Shown piece by piece: positions 21,566 to 28,733 of a DNA stretch of 64,000 nt. The notes beneath the pieces were generated by a model. It was given only the letters and a program-made list of their open reading frames with translations. It did no database searches and was not told the DNA's origin. Source of the DNA: JAICUY01 sp963716585 (GTDB taxonomy: Bacteria; Chloroflexota; Limnocylindria; QHBO01); NCBI GenBank assembly GCA_963716585.1, contig CAVQTN010000002.1:1-64000 (forward strand), given 5' to 3'. Each line of letters opens with the position of its first letter. Positions within the stretch are counted from its first letter, which is position 1. A program made the position numbers and the translations under genes.

Positions 21566-23281
21566 TCAGCGAACTTCCGGGACCTCGACCAGCTCGCCGC
21601 CGGTGATCTCGAGGACGCCCTTGAGCAGGGCAGCCGCGTCCGGGTCCTCGGCATCCGGCGCGACTGCCTGCTCCACGGACAGCGGCTCGAGCTCGACGTT
21701 GCTGGCCACGCATTCGATGGCCCATGCGCCGGCGAAGATGGTGCCGAGCAGCTGCTCGATGGGCGCCGCGCGCTGCGCGATCCGCGATCGCATGAACTCG
21801 CGACCCTCCGGGAAGGCGAGCGTCAGCCGCGCTCCGTCGAGCGCCACCGGCCGGCATTCGCGCAGCAGTGGCTTGATGACCGGCGTGGCGCGCTCGATGA
21901 CCTCGGCCCAGCGTCCCCGCAGCTCGTCCACCGTCGGGCGCTCGCCCGAGGCCGGTCCGACCGCGATGGGCTGCGCCGGCGTGCTGACGGAGGGGCCTGC
22001 CGCGCTGCTCGGCGAGTCGCCGTTGACCGGTGGGTCGGCGCTCGCCGCCGTCGCGTCGAGCGGCGGGGCGGAGCTGCGCGGCGCTGCGCCGCGCGGCATG
22101 GCGACCGGCCACCGCTGCGCCGGCTCCAAGCCAGGTGCCGGCCGGGGCAGCACGGCGACGGGCGGCGGCTGCTCGACGTCATGACCCCGGGCAGGAGGCG
22201 CTTGACCGATCGGCTCGACCGCCAGCAGCTCGAGCATCAGCCGGGCGCGCCCTTCGCGTGCTCCCACGCCGGCTGCCTCGCCGAGCGTGCGCAGGATGGT
22301 CGCCAGCCGGCGCGCCAGGGGCGGGTCACCGGCCGCCGCCAGCAGCCGCCGGCGTGCCTCCGCTTCTCCCTGCGCAGCCACCTGCGCCATGTCGCGGCCG
22401 ACATCGGCCAGGGCTTCGACGCCGTCGAGCGCCGCCGGCGCATCTCCGGCGACGATGGCATCCAGCAGGGCGCCGATGGCGGCGTCATCGGCCAAGCCGA
22501 CCGCCTCGCGAACGGCATCCGCGGTCATCGTCCCGTCGACGAAGGCGAGCACCTGGTCGAGCAGCGACTCGGCGTCGCGCATCCCACCATCGGCCAGCCG
22601 GGCGACGAGCGCCAGGGCCTCCGGTTCGGTATCGGTCCCCTCGGCGGCACAGATGCGGGCGAGCTTGCCCACGATGATCGTCTCGGGGAGTCGACGAAAA
22701 TCGAAGCGCTGCGTTCGGCTGACGATGGTCGCCGGGACCTTGTGGGTATCGGTCGTGGCCAGGATGAAGACGACGTGGTCGGGCGGCTCCTCGATCAGCT
22801 TGAGCAGCGCGTTGAAGGCGTGAGTGCTCAGCATGTGGACCTCGTCGATGATGTAGACGCGCTTGCGCAGCTCGGACGGCGCGGTCAGCGCCCGCATGAC
22901 GAGGTCCCGGGCGTCCTCCACCAGGCCGTGCGAGGCGGCGTCGATCTCGATCACGTCCATCGCCCGTCCCTCGCGGATCGAGACACAGGCCGGACACGCG
23001 TCGCACGGTTCGCCGTCATCCCCGCGGTTCGTGCAGTTGATGGCCTTGGCCAGAATGCGCGCGGTCGACGTCTTTCCCGTGCCGCGCGGGCCGACGAACA
23101 GGTACGCGTGCGCCAGCCGATCGCCGGCGACGGCGCGACGCAACGTCGTGACCGCGGCGTCCTGGCCGAGCAGCTCGGCGAAGCGCTGCGAGCGCCAGCG
23201 ACGATAAAGGGCGCGATGCGGCTCGGTGGGGATGCCGGGGACGGCGGACGGCTCGGACGGGCTGGTCGCTGGCTTGGGCAT
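21566..23281 (-). CDS. dnaX: DNA polymerase III subunits gamma/tau
   Basis: DnaX is the clamp-loader ATPase. The 571-residue protein has Walker A GPRGTGKTSTARI, a four-cysteine zinc module (CTNRGDDGEPCDACPACVS), Walker B VYIIDEVHML, and sensor 1 (ILATTDTHKVP). The C-terminal 200 residues are Ala/Pro-rich before a tau-like globular segment. I see no A-run or strong slippery site that would make a separate gamma form. It is preceded by the SRP RNA gene, a frequent neighbour, and followed by ybaB and recR. Confidence 0.94.
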   Translation of the reverse strand: MPKPATSPSEPSAVPGIPTEPHRALYRRWRSQRFAELLGQDAAVTTLRRAVAGDRLAHAYLFVGPRGTGKTSTARILAKAINCTNRGDDGEPCDACPACVSIREGRAMDVIEIDAASHGLVEDARDLVMRALTAPSELRKRVYIIDEVHMLSTHAFNALLKLIEEPPDHVVFILATTDTHKVPATIVSRTQRFDFRRLPETIIVGKLARICAAEGTDTEPEALALVARLADGGMRDAESLLDQVLAFVDGTMTADAVREAVGLADDAAIGALLDAIVAGDAPAALDGVEALADVGRDMAQVAAQGEAEARRRLLAAAGDPPLARRLATILRTLGEAAGVGAREGRARLMLELLAVEPIGQAPPARGHDVEQPPPVAVLPRPAPGLEPAQRWPVAMPRGAAPRSSAPPLDATAASADPPVNGDSPSSAAGPSVSTPAQPIAVGPASGERPTVDELRGRWAEVIERATPVIKPLLRECRPVALDGARLTLAFPEGREFMRSRIAQRAAPIEQLLGTIFAGAWAIECVASNVELEPLSVEQAVAPDAEDPDAAALLKGVLEITGGELVEVPEVR

Positions 23282-23377
23282 GGCCTCCTAACCGTACACC
23301 GATCGAGGGGATGAGTCGGCCGTGCACCCGGCGTCGATCGACAACGCCCGCGCGGACAATTTCCGACCGGCTCCAGC

Positions 23378-23586
23378 CAGGTCGCCCCACGGCACCCGAG
23401 GGTGATCGCTTACCGCTGCTTCCTTCCGGACCTGACGGGGTTCACGGACCTTCGCTGCGTGGGACCCGACTCTCAACGTCGGTCGATGTCATCCGGAGGC
23501 GAGGTCGACGACCTCGGCCGGGAGTTCAGTCCCGCTGTAGCGGATTGCGGGTTCAGGGCACCGCTAGTTCCCCACCTAGCACGGCC
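23378..23586 (-). ncRNA. ffs: Signal recognition particle RNA, large bacterial type
   Basis: The minus strand begins GGCCGTGCTAGGTGGGGAAC and contains CAATCCGCTACAGC and the domain IV core GTCAGGTCCGGAAGGAAGCA. It ends with GGTGCCGTGGGGCGACC. This is the long SRP RNA with an Alu domain, as in Bacillus and Thermus, rather than the short 4.5S form. The 5' end fits the start predicted by the promoter at 23593-23621. The 3' end is an estimate. Confidence 0.9.
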
Positions 23587-23592
23587 TTGGCG

Positions 23593-23621
23593 ATGGTAGT
23601 GGAGCGCCCCACATCGGTCAA
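23593..23621 (-). promoter_or_regulatory. Promoter of the SRP RNA gene
   Basis: TTGACC (23621-23616) and TACCAT (23598-23593) are spaced by 17 bases. The predicted start, seven bases downstream, coincides with the SRP RNA 5' end at 23586. Confidence 0.8.
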
Positions 23622-23636
23622 TTGGGAGGAGAGAGA

Positions 23637-23724
23637 TGGCGGAGAGGGGGGGATTCGAACCCCCGACGGGTTGCCCCGAACCGCATTTCCAATGCGGCGC
23701 CATAGGCCACTAGGCGACCTCTCC
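23637..23724 (-). tRNA. tRNA-Ser (GGA anticodon)
   Basis: A class II tRNA with acceptor GGAGAGG/CCTCTCC, a long variable arm and CCA encoded. The anticodon loop TTGGAAA reads GGA. Confidence 0.95.
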
Positions 23725-23766
23725 GCGGGCGACGCCGGACACCTGATCGTTCGAAGAAGGGACGAG

Positions 23767-23853
<87 letters not shown>

Positions 23854-23860
23854 GTGCGGG

Positions 23861-23869
23861 AGTCTAGCA
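23861..23869 (-). promoter_or_regulatory. Extended -10 element upstream of the tRNA-Ser pair
   Basis: The minus strand reads TGCTAGACT, a TGn-extended -10 box, eight bases before the tRNA-Ser(CGA) 5' end. No good -35 box is visible. The same nonamer occurs upstream of the deaminase gene (24419-24427) and at 43766-43774. Confidence 0.5.
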
Positions 23870-23916
23870 GACGAAACCGACGGTCCGGCCCTCGCCGGCA
23901 GGACGACCGATGAGGC

Positions 23917-24360
23917 TCAGGCGGTGGCGGTCTGCTCGTCGCCGAGGCGGCGCGCCTCTGCCTCGCGAACGCCCGAGACGACCGACATCTGATGCGGCAG
24001 CGACGCATCACGGGCAAGCTGCAGGACGCTGCCGGCCGCGCCGCGCCGCTCGTCGGGAACCGCGAAGACGAGGGCGCGCACCTGCGCCTCGACCAGCGCG
24101 CCGACGCACATGGCGCACGGCTCGTGCGTGGTGAAGATGGTCACATCCGACAGGCGTCGCGTCTCGAGCTTGCGAGCCGCGGCCTGGATGGTGAGCAGCA
24201 CGGCGTGGGCGGTCGGGTCGCGCTGCAGCTGCATGCGGTCATGGTCGCGGCCGATCATTGCGTCATCGAGCACAGCGACGGCGCCAACCGGCTGCTCGCC
24301 CTCTTCGCCGCCGCGGCGCGCCTCTGCGATCGCCTCCGCCATGTACAGCTCGTAATTCAA
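23917..24360 (-). CDS. TadA-like deaminase with altered active site
   Basis: The 147-residue protein belongs to the cytidine deaminase superfamily and resembles tRNA adenosine deaminase TadA, which makes inosine-34 in tRNA-Arg(ACG). It has the zinc ligands His (TAHAV) and two Cys (HEPCAMC) and the family end of the core (VFAVPDERRGAAGS). However, the catalytic Glu of HAE is Val (codon GTG), and the usual Asn after the second strand is Asp (GRDHDR). It may be inactive, a paralogue with other chemistry, or carry a base error. The TTG start at 24360 has GGAGG six bases upstream; a longer in-frame reading has no such site. An extended -10 box lies at 24419-24427. Confidence 0.75.
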   Translation of the reverse strand: MNYELYMAEAIAEARRGGEEGEQPVGAVAVLDDAMIGRDHDRMQLQRDPTAHAVLLTIQAAARKLETRRLSDVTIFTTHEPCAMCVGALVEAQVRALVFAVPDERRGAAGSVLQLARDASLPHQMSVVSGVREAEARRLGDEQTATA

Positions 24361-24418
24361 GAAGCTCCTCCCCGCGCGTTCAGGGCAGCGCATCGCGAAA
24401 GCGTTTGAACGCGGCCCG

Positions 24419-24427
24419 AGTCTAGCA
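24419..24427 (-). promoter_or_regulatory. Extended -10 element of the deaminase gene
   Basis: TGCTAGACT on the minus strand places the transcription start near 24412, about 50 bases before the TTG start. The -35 region is weak. Confidence 0.5.
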
Positions 24428-24524
24428 GAGCGTCGGTACGGATCCTGCTCTATCCTTCCGGGCCGGCACCGGAGCGAAGGCGCCGTCACCCATCGGTCTA
24501 CTGACGGGGAATCAACCCAACGAC

Positions 24525-24956
24525 ATGCGACGATCTTCACGCCTGCGACGCGTGGCGGGCATCCCACTGCTGGCCGGCATTCTGGGCATGGCGCTCTGGA
24601 TGCCAATCCCGACCACCGGCGACGCGCCACTCAGCGGCGTCGTGAGCGAGGTGCAGCAGCACCTGCCTGGCTGGCGCATCGTTCGCGCCAACGCTTCATG
24701 GGAAGGCGCCTACACCGTGGTCGCAACGTGCGGGGCACGTGAGCTCGGCTTCCAGTTGGTGCCCGAGCATGGCCTGCCGGTCGGCGATGCCTGGATCCAG
24801 CCCAATGACACGTATGCCCGCGGCAGGCTGGCGTATGTCTCCGATCACCAGGAGTTCCTGGTGTGGTACCAGAACCCTCCGAGGGAACGGACACTGACCT
24901 GCCGATCCGAGCTGGCGCGCGGCCTGCGCGCCGATGCGGGCTCGCGCAACGACTGA
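24525..24956 (+). CDS. Small exported protein of unknown function
   Basis: The 143-residue protein starts with a basic N-terminus (MRRSSRLRRV) and a hydrophobic stretch of about 18 residues (AGIPLLAGILGMALWMPI), consistent with a signal peptide or anchor. The rest is a soluble domain with three cysteines (VVATCGARELGF, LTCRSEL). I recognise no family. The gene heads a run of four co-oriented small genes (24525-26492), none of which has a clear enzyme motif. Confidence 0.65.
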   Translation: MRRSSRLRRVAGIPLLAGILGMALWMPIPTTGDAPLSGVVSEVQQHLPGWRIVRANASWEGAYTVVATCGARELGFQLVPEHGLPVGDAWIQPNDTYARGRLAYVSDHQEFLVWYQNPPRERTLTCRSELARGLRADAGSRND

Positions 24957-24977
24957 GGCGGCATTGGAAGAACTGAC

Positions 24978-25451
24978 ATGAACGATCGCGAAGACAGACC
25001 TCGCCTCCCGTCGGCCAGCGAGGCCGATGCCGACCTGCGGCAGGCCCCGCCATCGGGCGAGACCGATGATCCCACCGTGGCCGCGGAGGAGGGCATGCCC
25101 TACCTGCCGCCGTCCGACCGGGTGCTCAGTGATTCCCGCTACGCGGGATCGGGTCCCGACCTCGCCGGCACGGCACCCACGCAGGCGGGAGAGCTGGAGC
25201 GCGAGGACGACATCCAGCCTGACCGGGCGGGGCTGCCGACCGACGATGAGCTGCGTGCCGACGTCGTCGAGCGGCTCCGAGCGTCGGGCATCGCGGCCGG
25301 TGAGCGCCTGCAGGTGGCAACCGTCGGCAGCTCGGTGACGCTGCTCGGCGAGGTCGAGTCGATCGACGTGCTGGAGGAGCTGCTCGGCATCGTCGGCGAC
25401 GTCCCCGGCGTCGAGGAAGTCAACGACGAGGTACGGATCACCGGCATCTGA
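24978..25451 (+). CDS. BON-domain protein
   Basis: The 157-residue protein has a disordered acidic N-terminal half and a C-terminal BON domain (residues 88-157: DELRADVVERLRASG, VATVGSSVTLLGEVESID, VPGVEEVNDEVRIT). BON domains are thought to bind phospholipid or act as periplasmic scaffolds. No signal peptide is visible, so it may be cytoplasmic. It lies 22 bases after the preceding exported-protein gene and is probably co-transcribed. Confidence 0.8.
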   Translation: MNDREDRPRLPSASEADADLRQAPPSGETDDPTVAAEEGMPYLPPSDRVLSDSRYAGSGPDLAGTAPTQAGELEREDDIQPDRAGLPTDDELRADVVERLRASGIAAGERLQVATVGSSVTLLGEVESIDVLEELLGIVGDVPGVEEVNDEVRITGI

Positions 25452-25565
25452 CGATCGCGTGACCGAGCAAGGGGTCGGCTTCCGAGCAACAAACCGGTGT
25501 CCGACCGCACCATTGGCGGTCGGGGGACATGACCTACGGCCGGGATCGTGCATAGTACGAAGGTC

Positions 25566-25877
25566 ATGCACACCCGCCTCATCCTCGCCGGCCTGCTCGT
25601 GGCGCAGCTCGGGGACGCGATCAGCTTCGCCATCGGTGTCCAGGCCATCGGGATCGGGGCAGAGTCGAACAGCCTGATGGCGGTCGCGTACCACGCGGCG
25701 GGCGTCAACGGCGTTCTGCTCCTGAAGGGCGCTGCGATTCTCGTTACCCTCGCGATCCTGGTCCTGTCGGCCCCCCGCTTTCCGAAGTTGGTGGTGCTCG
25801 GCGGTGCGACCGCCACGTCACTCGGATTGCTGGGGCTGCTGCTGAACAGCGTCTCGATCGCCATCGCACACGGCTGA
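25566..25877 (+). CDS. Small membrane protein (three predicted helices)
   Basis: The 103-residue protein is almost wholly hydrophobic, with about three membrane segments (LILAGLLVAQLGDAISFAIG, LLLKGAAILVTLAILVL, VVLGGATATSLGLLGLLL). The shape resembles small DUF5658-like proteins, but I am not sure. A longer GTG start at 25548 is possible, but it overlaps a CATAGT -10-like box (25552-25557) spaced 16 bases from ATGACC. The ATG at 25566 would then be leaderless or nearly so. Confidence 0.65.
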   Translation: MHTRLILAGLLVAQLGDAISFAIGVQAIGIGAESNSLMAVAYHAAGVNGVLLLKGAAILVTLAILVLSAPRFPKLVVLGGATATSLGLLGLLLNSVSIAIAHG

Positions 25878-25994
25878 CGCCCCGACAGGCAGCGCTCGGA
25901 ACTCCAACCCATTCGTCGACACACGCGACTGCGTGAAACCGCATGCGTACGAATGCCAACGACGCGCCCGCGTCGGCTTGGTGGAGGAGTCCCC

Positions 25995-26492
25995 GTGACC
26001 AGGAAGCTAACTGTCCCGCTCGCGATCTTGGCGTTGCTCAGCCTTCTGCTCGGAATGCAGGTCGCGGTTGTCAGTGCCGGGAGCCGCGAGATCCTCGAAT
26101 TCGAGAGCATGGTCGGCGTACCGGTCGGACTCACCGGCACGCAAAGCCCGGTGCGGAACATCAACGGTGGCGGCGTCGCCTGGCAGATCCGCAAGGCTGA
26201 CGGCGAGCTCAATGTCGGCGGCCATCTCGAGCTCAAGGTCCGCGGCCTCGTGCTCCTCAGTACCGGCAGCAACCCGGCGGCCAGCTTCCGCGCGGTCGTC
26301 AGCTGCCTATCGAACACGGGGGCCGTGGTGAATGTGTCCACGGATCCGTTCCCCGCGACGACCGGACTCGCCGGGCAAGGCGGCGGGAACGCAACAGTCA
26401 AAGCCGACCTGGCGCTGCCGCAGCCGTGCATCGCGCCGATCGTGTTCGTCACCAGCGCGACCGGATCCTGGTTCGCCGCGACCGGCGGCTGA
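25995..26492 (+). CDS. Exported protein of unknown function
   Basis: The 165-residue product has a clear signal peptide (VTRKLTVPLAILALLSLLLG, cleavage likely after VVSAGS). The mature part looks like a beta-rich domain with two cysteines (VVSCLSNTG and PQPCIAP) that could form a disulfide. The GTG start at 25995 is chosen because GGAGGAG lies seven bases upstream. I do not recognise the family. A strong hairpin follows the stop. Confidence 0.7.
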   Translation: MTRKLTVPLAILALLSLLLGMQVAVVSAGSREILEFESMVGVPVGLTGTQSPVRNINGGGVAWQIRKADGELNVGGHLELKVRGLVLLSTGSNPAASFRAVVSCLSNTGAVVNVSTDPFPATTGLAGQGGGNATVKADLALPQPCIAPIVFVTSATGSWFAATGG

Positions 26493-26512
26493 GCCCTCCG
26501 AGGCGTTGCACA

Positions 26513-26543
26513 GCGGCCGGGAACGCGACTCCCGGCCGCCTTT
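26513..26543 (+). terminator. Intrinsic terminator, probably bidirectional
   Basis: GCGGCCGGGA and TCCCGGCCGC form a 10-base-pair stem with a seven-base loop, followed by CTTTCG on the plus strand. It separates the exported-protein gene from the minus-strand tRNA-Arg and could also end the tRNA transcript. Confidence 0.65.
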
Positions 26544-26557
26544 CGTGTCGGGAAACG

Positions 26558-26633
26558 TGGCGTGCCCGAGAGGACTCGAACCTCCGACCTTCAGGTCCGC
26601 AACCTGACGCTCTATCCACTGAGCTACGGGCAC
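26558..26633 (-). tRNA. tRNA-Arg (GCG anticodon)
   Basis: The acceptor GTGCCCG pairs with CGGGCAC, and CCA is encoded. The anticodon stem TCAGG/CCTGA encloses the loop TTGCGGA, giving GCG. Most bacteria read CGN codons with ACG edited to inosine by TadA; GCG reads CGC and CGU without editing. It is 11 bases downstream of tRNA-Ser(GCT), and the two are likely one transcript. Confidence 0.93.
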
Positions 26634-26644
26634 CCGCGAGGGCG

Positions 26645-26736
26645 TGGCGGAGAGGGAGGGATTCGAACCCTCGGAAGAGGTAACCCCCTTCAACGGTTTA
26701 GCAAACCGCCGCACTAGGCCACTATGCGACCTCTCC
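26645..26736 (-). tRNA. tRNA-Ser (GCT anticodon)
   Basis: A class II tRNA with acceptor GGAGAGG/CCTCTCC, a long variable arm and CCA encoded. The anticodon loop TTGCTAA reads GCT. Confidence 0.95.
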
Positions 26737-26749
26737 GAAGCCGGCGCCG

Positions 26750-26758
26750 ATGATAGCA
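26750..26758 (-). promoter_or_regulatory. Extended -10 element of the tRNA-Ser(GCT)-tRNA-Arg pair
   Basis: The minus strand reads TGCTATCAT, a TGn-extended -10 box 13 bases before the tRNA-Ser 5' end. This matches the pattern at other tRNAs here. Confidence 0.5.
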
Positions 26759-27711
26759 TGGTGCCCTCGAGGCAACGAGTCGGCTCCCTTCCCCGACCCC
26801 GCCCCCAAAACCATCTCCTACGAGACCCGGCTGTGCAGCGCCTCCCCATCATCGGACAACCGCCTGGTCCCCGCGCCGTCGAGGCAGTACAACGCGCTGC
26901 ATTCGAGGCCACGGGCCTCGAGATCGAGATCGAGCACTGGGAGCGCAAGCCACACCAGCTGGCCGAATCGATCGGCATGCTCAAGGGCCGCGGCTACATC
27001 GGGGCGCTCATCGCGGCCCCGCACAAGGAGCGTGTCACGACGCTCGTGAGCAGCCTCTCGGAGGACGCCAAGCAGAGTGGTGCGGTGAGCGTCGTTGCCA
27101 AGGAGGGCACGCGGCTGCGGGGCCATAACGTGGACGTCGACGGGGTGCGCGCCGGAATCATGGCCCTCCTGCCCAAGGTGCAGGGCAAATGGCCCAAGCA
27201 GGCGGTCGTGCTGGGTGCAGGGGGCGGCGCGCGCGCCTGTGTCGCGGTACTCATCGGCTCCGGCTTCCAGCGGATCGCGGTCTTCAACCGGCATCTGCAT
27301 CGAGCCGAGGCATTGGTGGCGCACTTCGCCCGGAGCGCACGCCACATGGACCTGCGGGCGATGCCCTGGCACGAGACGATCATCGAGGCTGAGCTGTCCC
27401 GCGCCGGGTTGCTCGTCAACACGACCGTGATCGGCGTCGAGGAGGGTTCGAATCCCATCCCGCCCGATGCGCTGCCGGCCCACCTGTTCGTGCTCGACCT
27501 GGTGCTCGACCATGCCGCGACACCGCTGATGCGCCAGGCCAAGGAGCGCGACGGCACGGTGTCGAATGGCCAGCTCAGCTTCCTGCGCGCCTCGGCCGAG
27601 ACCTTCACCCTGCTGACCGGCAAGGAAGCGCCGGAGGCCGTCATGCGCGAGGCGCTCGCCGCCGAGCTCGGCGTGCCCGCGGAGGGCGTCGCGGTGGTCG
27701 TCGGCGACTAG
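26758..27711 (+). CDS. aroE: Shikimate dehydrogenase-like protein
   Basis: AroE reduces 3-dehydroshikimate with NADPH in the aromatic amino acid pathway. The product (about 290-318 residues) has the substrate-domain motif YIGALIAAPHKERV (family NVTxPxK), the NADP-binding loop VLGAGGGARACV, NTTVIGVEEG (family NxTxxGM) and a C-terminal GQLSFLRASAETFTLLTGKE (family GxxMLxxQa). Alanine replaces residues of the canonical NVTIPHK motif, so a paralogue with quinate or other activity is possible. The start is uncertain: ATG 26758 is used, GTG 26833 is close to the family length, and another frame just upstream encodes a plausible ISYETRL start, so a one-base error near 26835 cannot be excluded. Confidence 0.78.
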   Translation: MVPSRQRVGSLPRPRPQNHLLRDPAVQRLPIIGQPPGPRAVEAVQRAAFEATGLEIEIEHWERKPHQLAESIGMLKGRGYIGALIAAPHKERVTTLVSSLSEDAKQSGAVSVVAKEGTRLRGHNVDVDGVRAGIMALLPKVQGKWPKQAVVLGAGGGARACVAVLIGSGFQRIAVFNRHLHRAEALVAHFARSARHMDLRAMPWHETIIEAELSRAGLLVNTTVIGVEEGSNPIPPDALPAHLFVLDLVLDHAATPLMRQAKERDGTVSNGQLSFLRASAETFTLLTGKEAPEAVMREALAAELGVPAEGVAVVVGD

Positions 27712-27729
27712 CTCGATGCACCCGGCTGC

Positions 27730-28314
27730 GTGATGTTCTATACCTCCGGCTGGGTGCATGTCATCTGCGGCTGCATGTTCTGCGGCAAGACCGACGAGAT
27801 GCTGCGCCTGCTGCGCCGCTTCTCGATCGCCGGACGCCGCGTGGTGCTCATCAAACCGCGCCTCGACACGCGGACCGAGGAAGTGCGCGTGGTTTCGCGC
27901 TCCGGTGCCGAGCATCATGCCCTCAGTGTCGACCACTCCGCCGAGATCGAGGCGATCGCCGCAGATGCCGATATCGTGGCGATCGAGGAGGGCCAGTTCT
28001 TCGACACCGCGCTGCCGGACGTCGTCGAGCGACTCGCCGAAGCGGGCAAGCAGGTGCTGGTCACCGGCCTGGACCGGGATTTCCGAGGAATCCCGTTCGG
28101 CCCGATGCCACGCCTCATGGCCCTTGCCGACCAGGTCACCAAGCTGACCGCCATTTGCGTCCGGTGCGGAGAGCCCGCGACCCGTACCCAGCGGTTGATC
28201 GACGGTCTTCCGGCACCCGCCGACTCGCCGCTGATCGTCATCGGCGGGATCGGCGACGAGACGTACGAGGCGCGCTGCCGACTGCACCACGAGGTGCCGG
28301 CGGCGGCAGGCTGA
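27730..28314 (+). CDS. tdk: Thymidine kinase
   Basis: Type II thymidine kinase phosphorylates thymidine for the salvage route to dTMP. The 194-residue protein has the P-loop GCMFCGKTDEM, Walker B-like VAIEEGQFF, the lasso (LDRDFRGIPFGPM) and zinc-ligand pairs (CVRCGEPATRTQR and ARCRLHH). The P-loop has Cys at the position more often Ser, which does not affect nucleotide contacts. GTG 27730 and ATG 27733 are both possible starts. It follows aroE by 18 bases and is likely co-transcribed. Confidence 0.93.
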   Translation: MMFYTSGWVHVICGCMFCGKTDEMLRLLRRFSIAGRRVVLIKPRLDTRTEEVRVVSRSGAEHHALSVDHSAEIEAIAADADIVAIEEGQFFDTALPDVVERLAEAGKQVLVTGLDRDFRGIPFGPMPRLMALADQVTKLTAICVRCGEPATRTQRLIDGLPAPADSPLIVIGGIGDETYEARCRLHHEVPAAAG

Positions 28315-28617
28315 GGCGAAACCCTGGTTCCGTCTGCACCCGAGTACCGCTGCCTGGTCATGTGCCAGTCGCGGTTTGCATGCTGCCGGCTTGTTTCCTC
28401 AACAGGAATCAGCGCCGTCCAGGCGACCCGCCGAGAGCCACATGTCGCCGTGATCCGCGCTCGACGTATCGCAAGTCGATAGAGGGCGCTACACGATCGT
28501 CGGTTGAGCGCGGAACTGGCCGGCGTGCCCGTGGGTGCGACCCGGGAGCGGTCCAATGCTGATCACACCGACACCTGACCATTCGCAACCGATTCGCATG
28601 GGGGGCACGACCCTTGA
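28315..28617. other. Intergenic interval with no supported feature
   Basis: About 300 bases separate tdk from tRNA-Ser(TGA). Reading frames across it are extensions of shadow frames with no protein-like composition. I see no hairpin with a U-run, no promoter of good quality and no known RNA motif. Confidence 0.5.
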
Positions 28618-28705
28618 TGGCGGAGGGGGTGGGATTCGAACCCACGGGCCGTCTCCGACCGCCGCTTTTCAAGAGCGGTGCATTCGTCCACTCTGCCACC
28701 CCTCC
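28618..28705 (-). tRNA. tRNA-Ser (TGA anticodon)
   Basis: A class II tRNA with acceptor GGAGGGG/CCCCTCC and CCA encoded. The anticodon stem CGCTC/AAGCG region encloses a loop reading TGA. It lies 28 bases downstream of serS on the same strand. Confidence 0.95.
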
Positions 28706-28733
28706 GCCGGGCGCTCATTGTGCCGCATCGCGG

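Noticed and set aside
25498..25535. Hairpin CCGACCGC/GCGGTCGG as a terminator after the BON gene
   Set aside because: No U-run follows, and it borders a promoter-like site, so its role is unclear.
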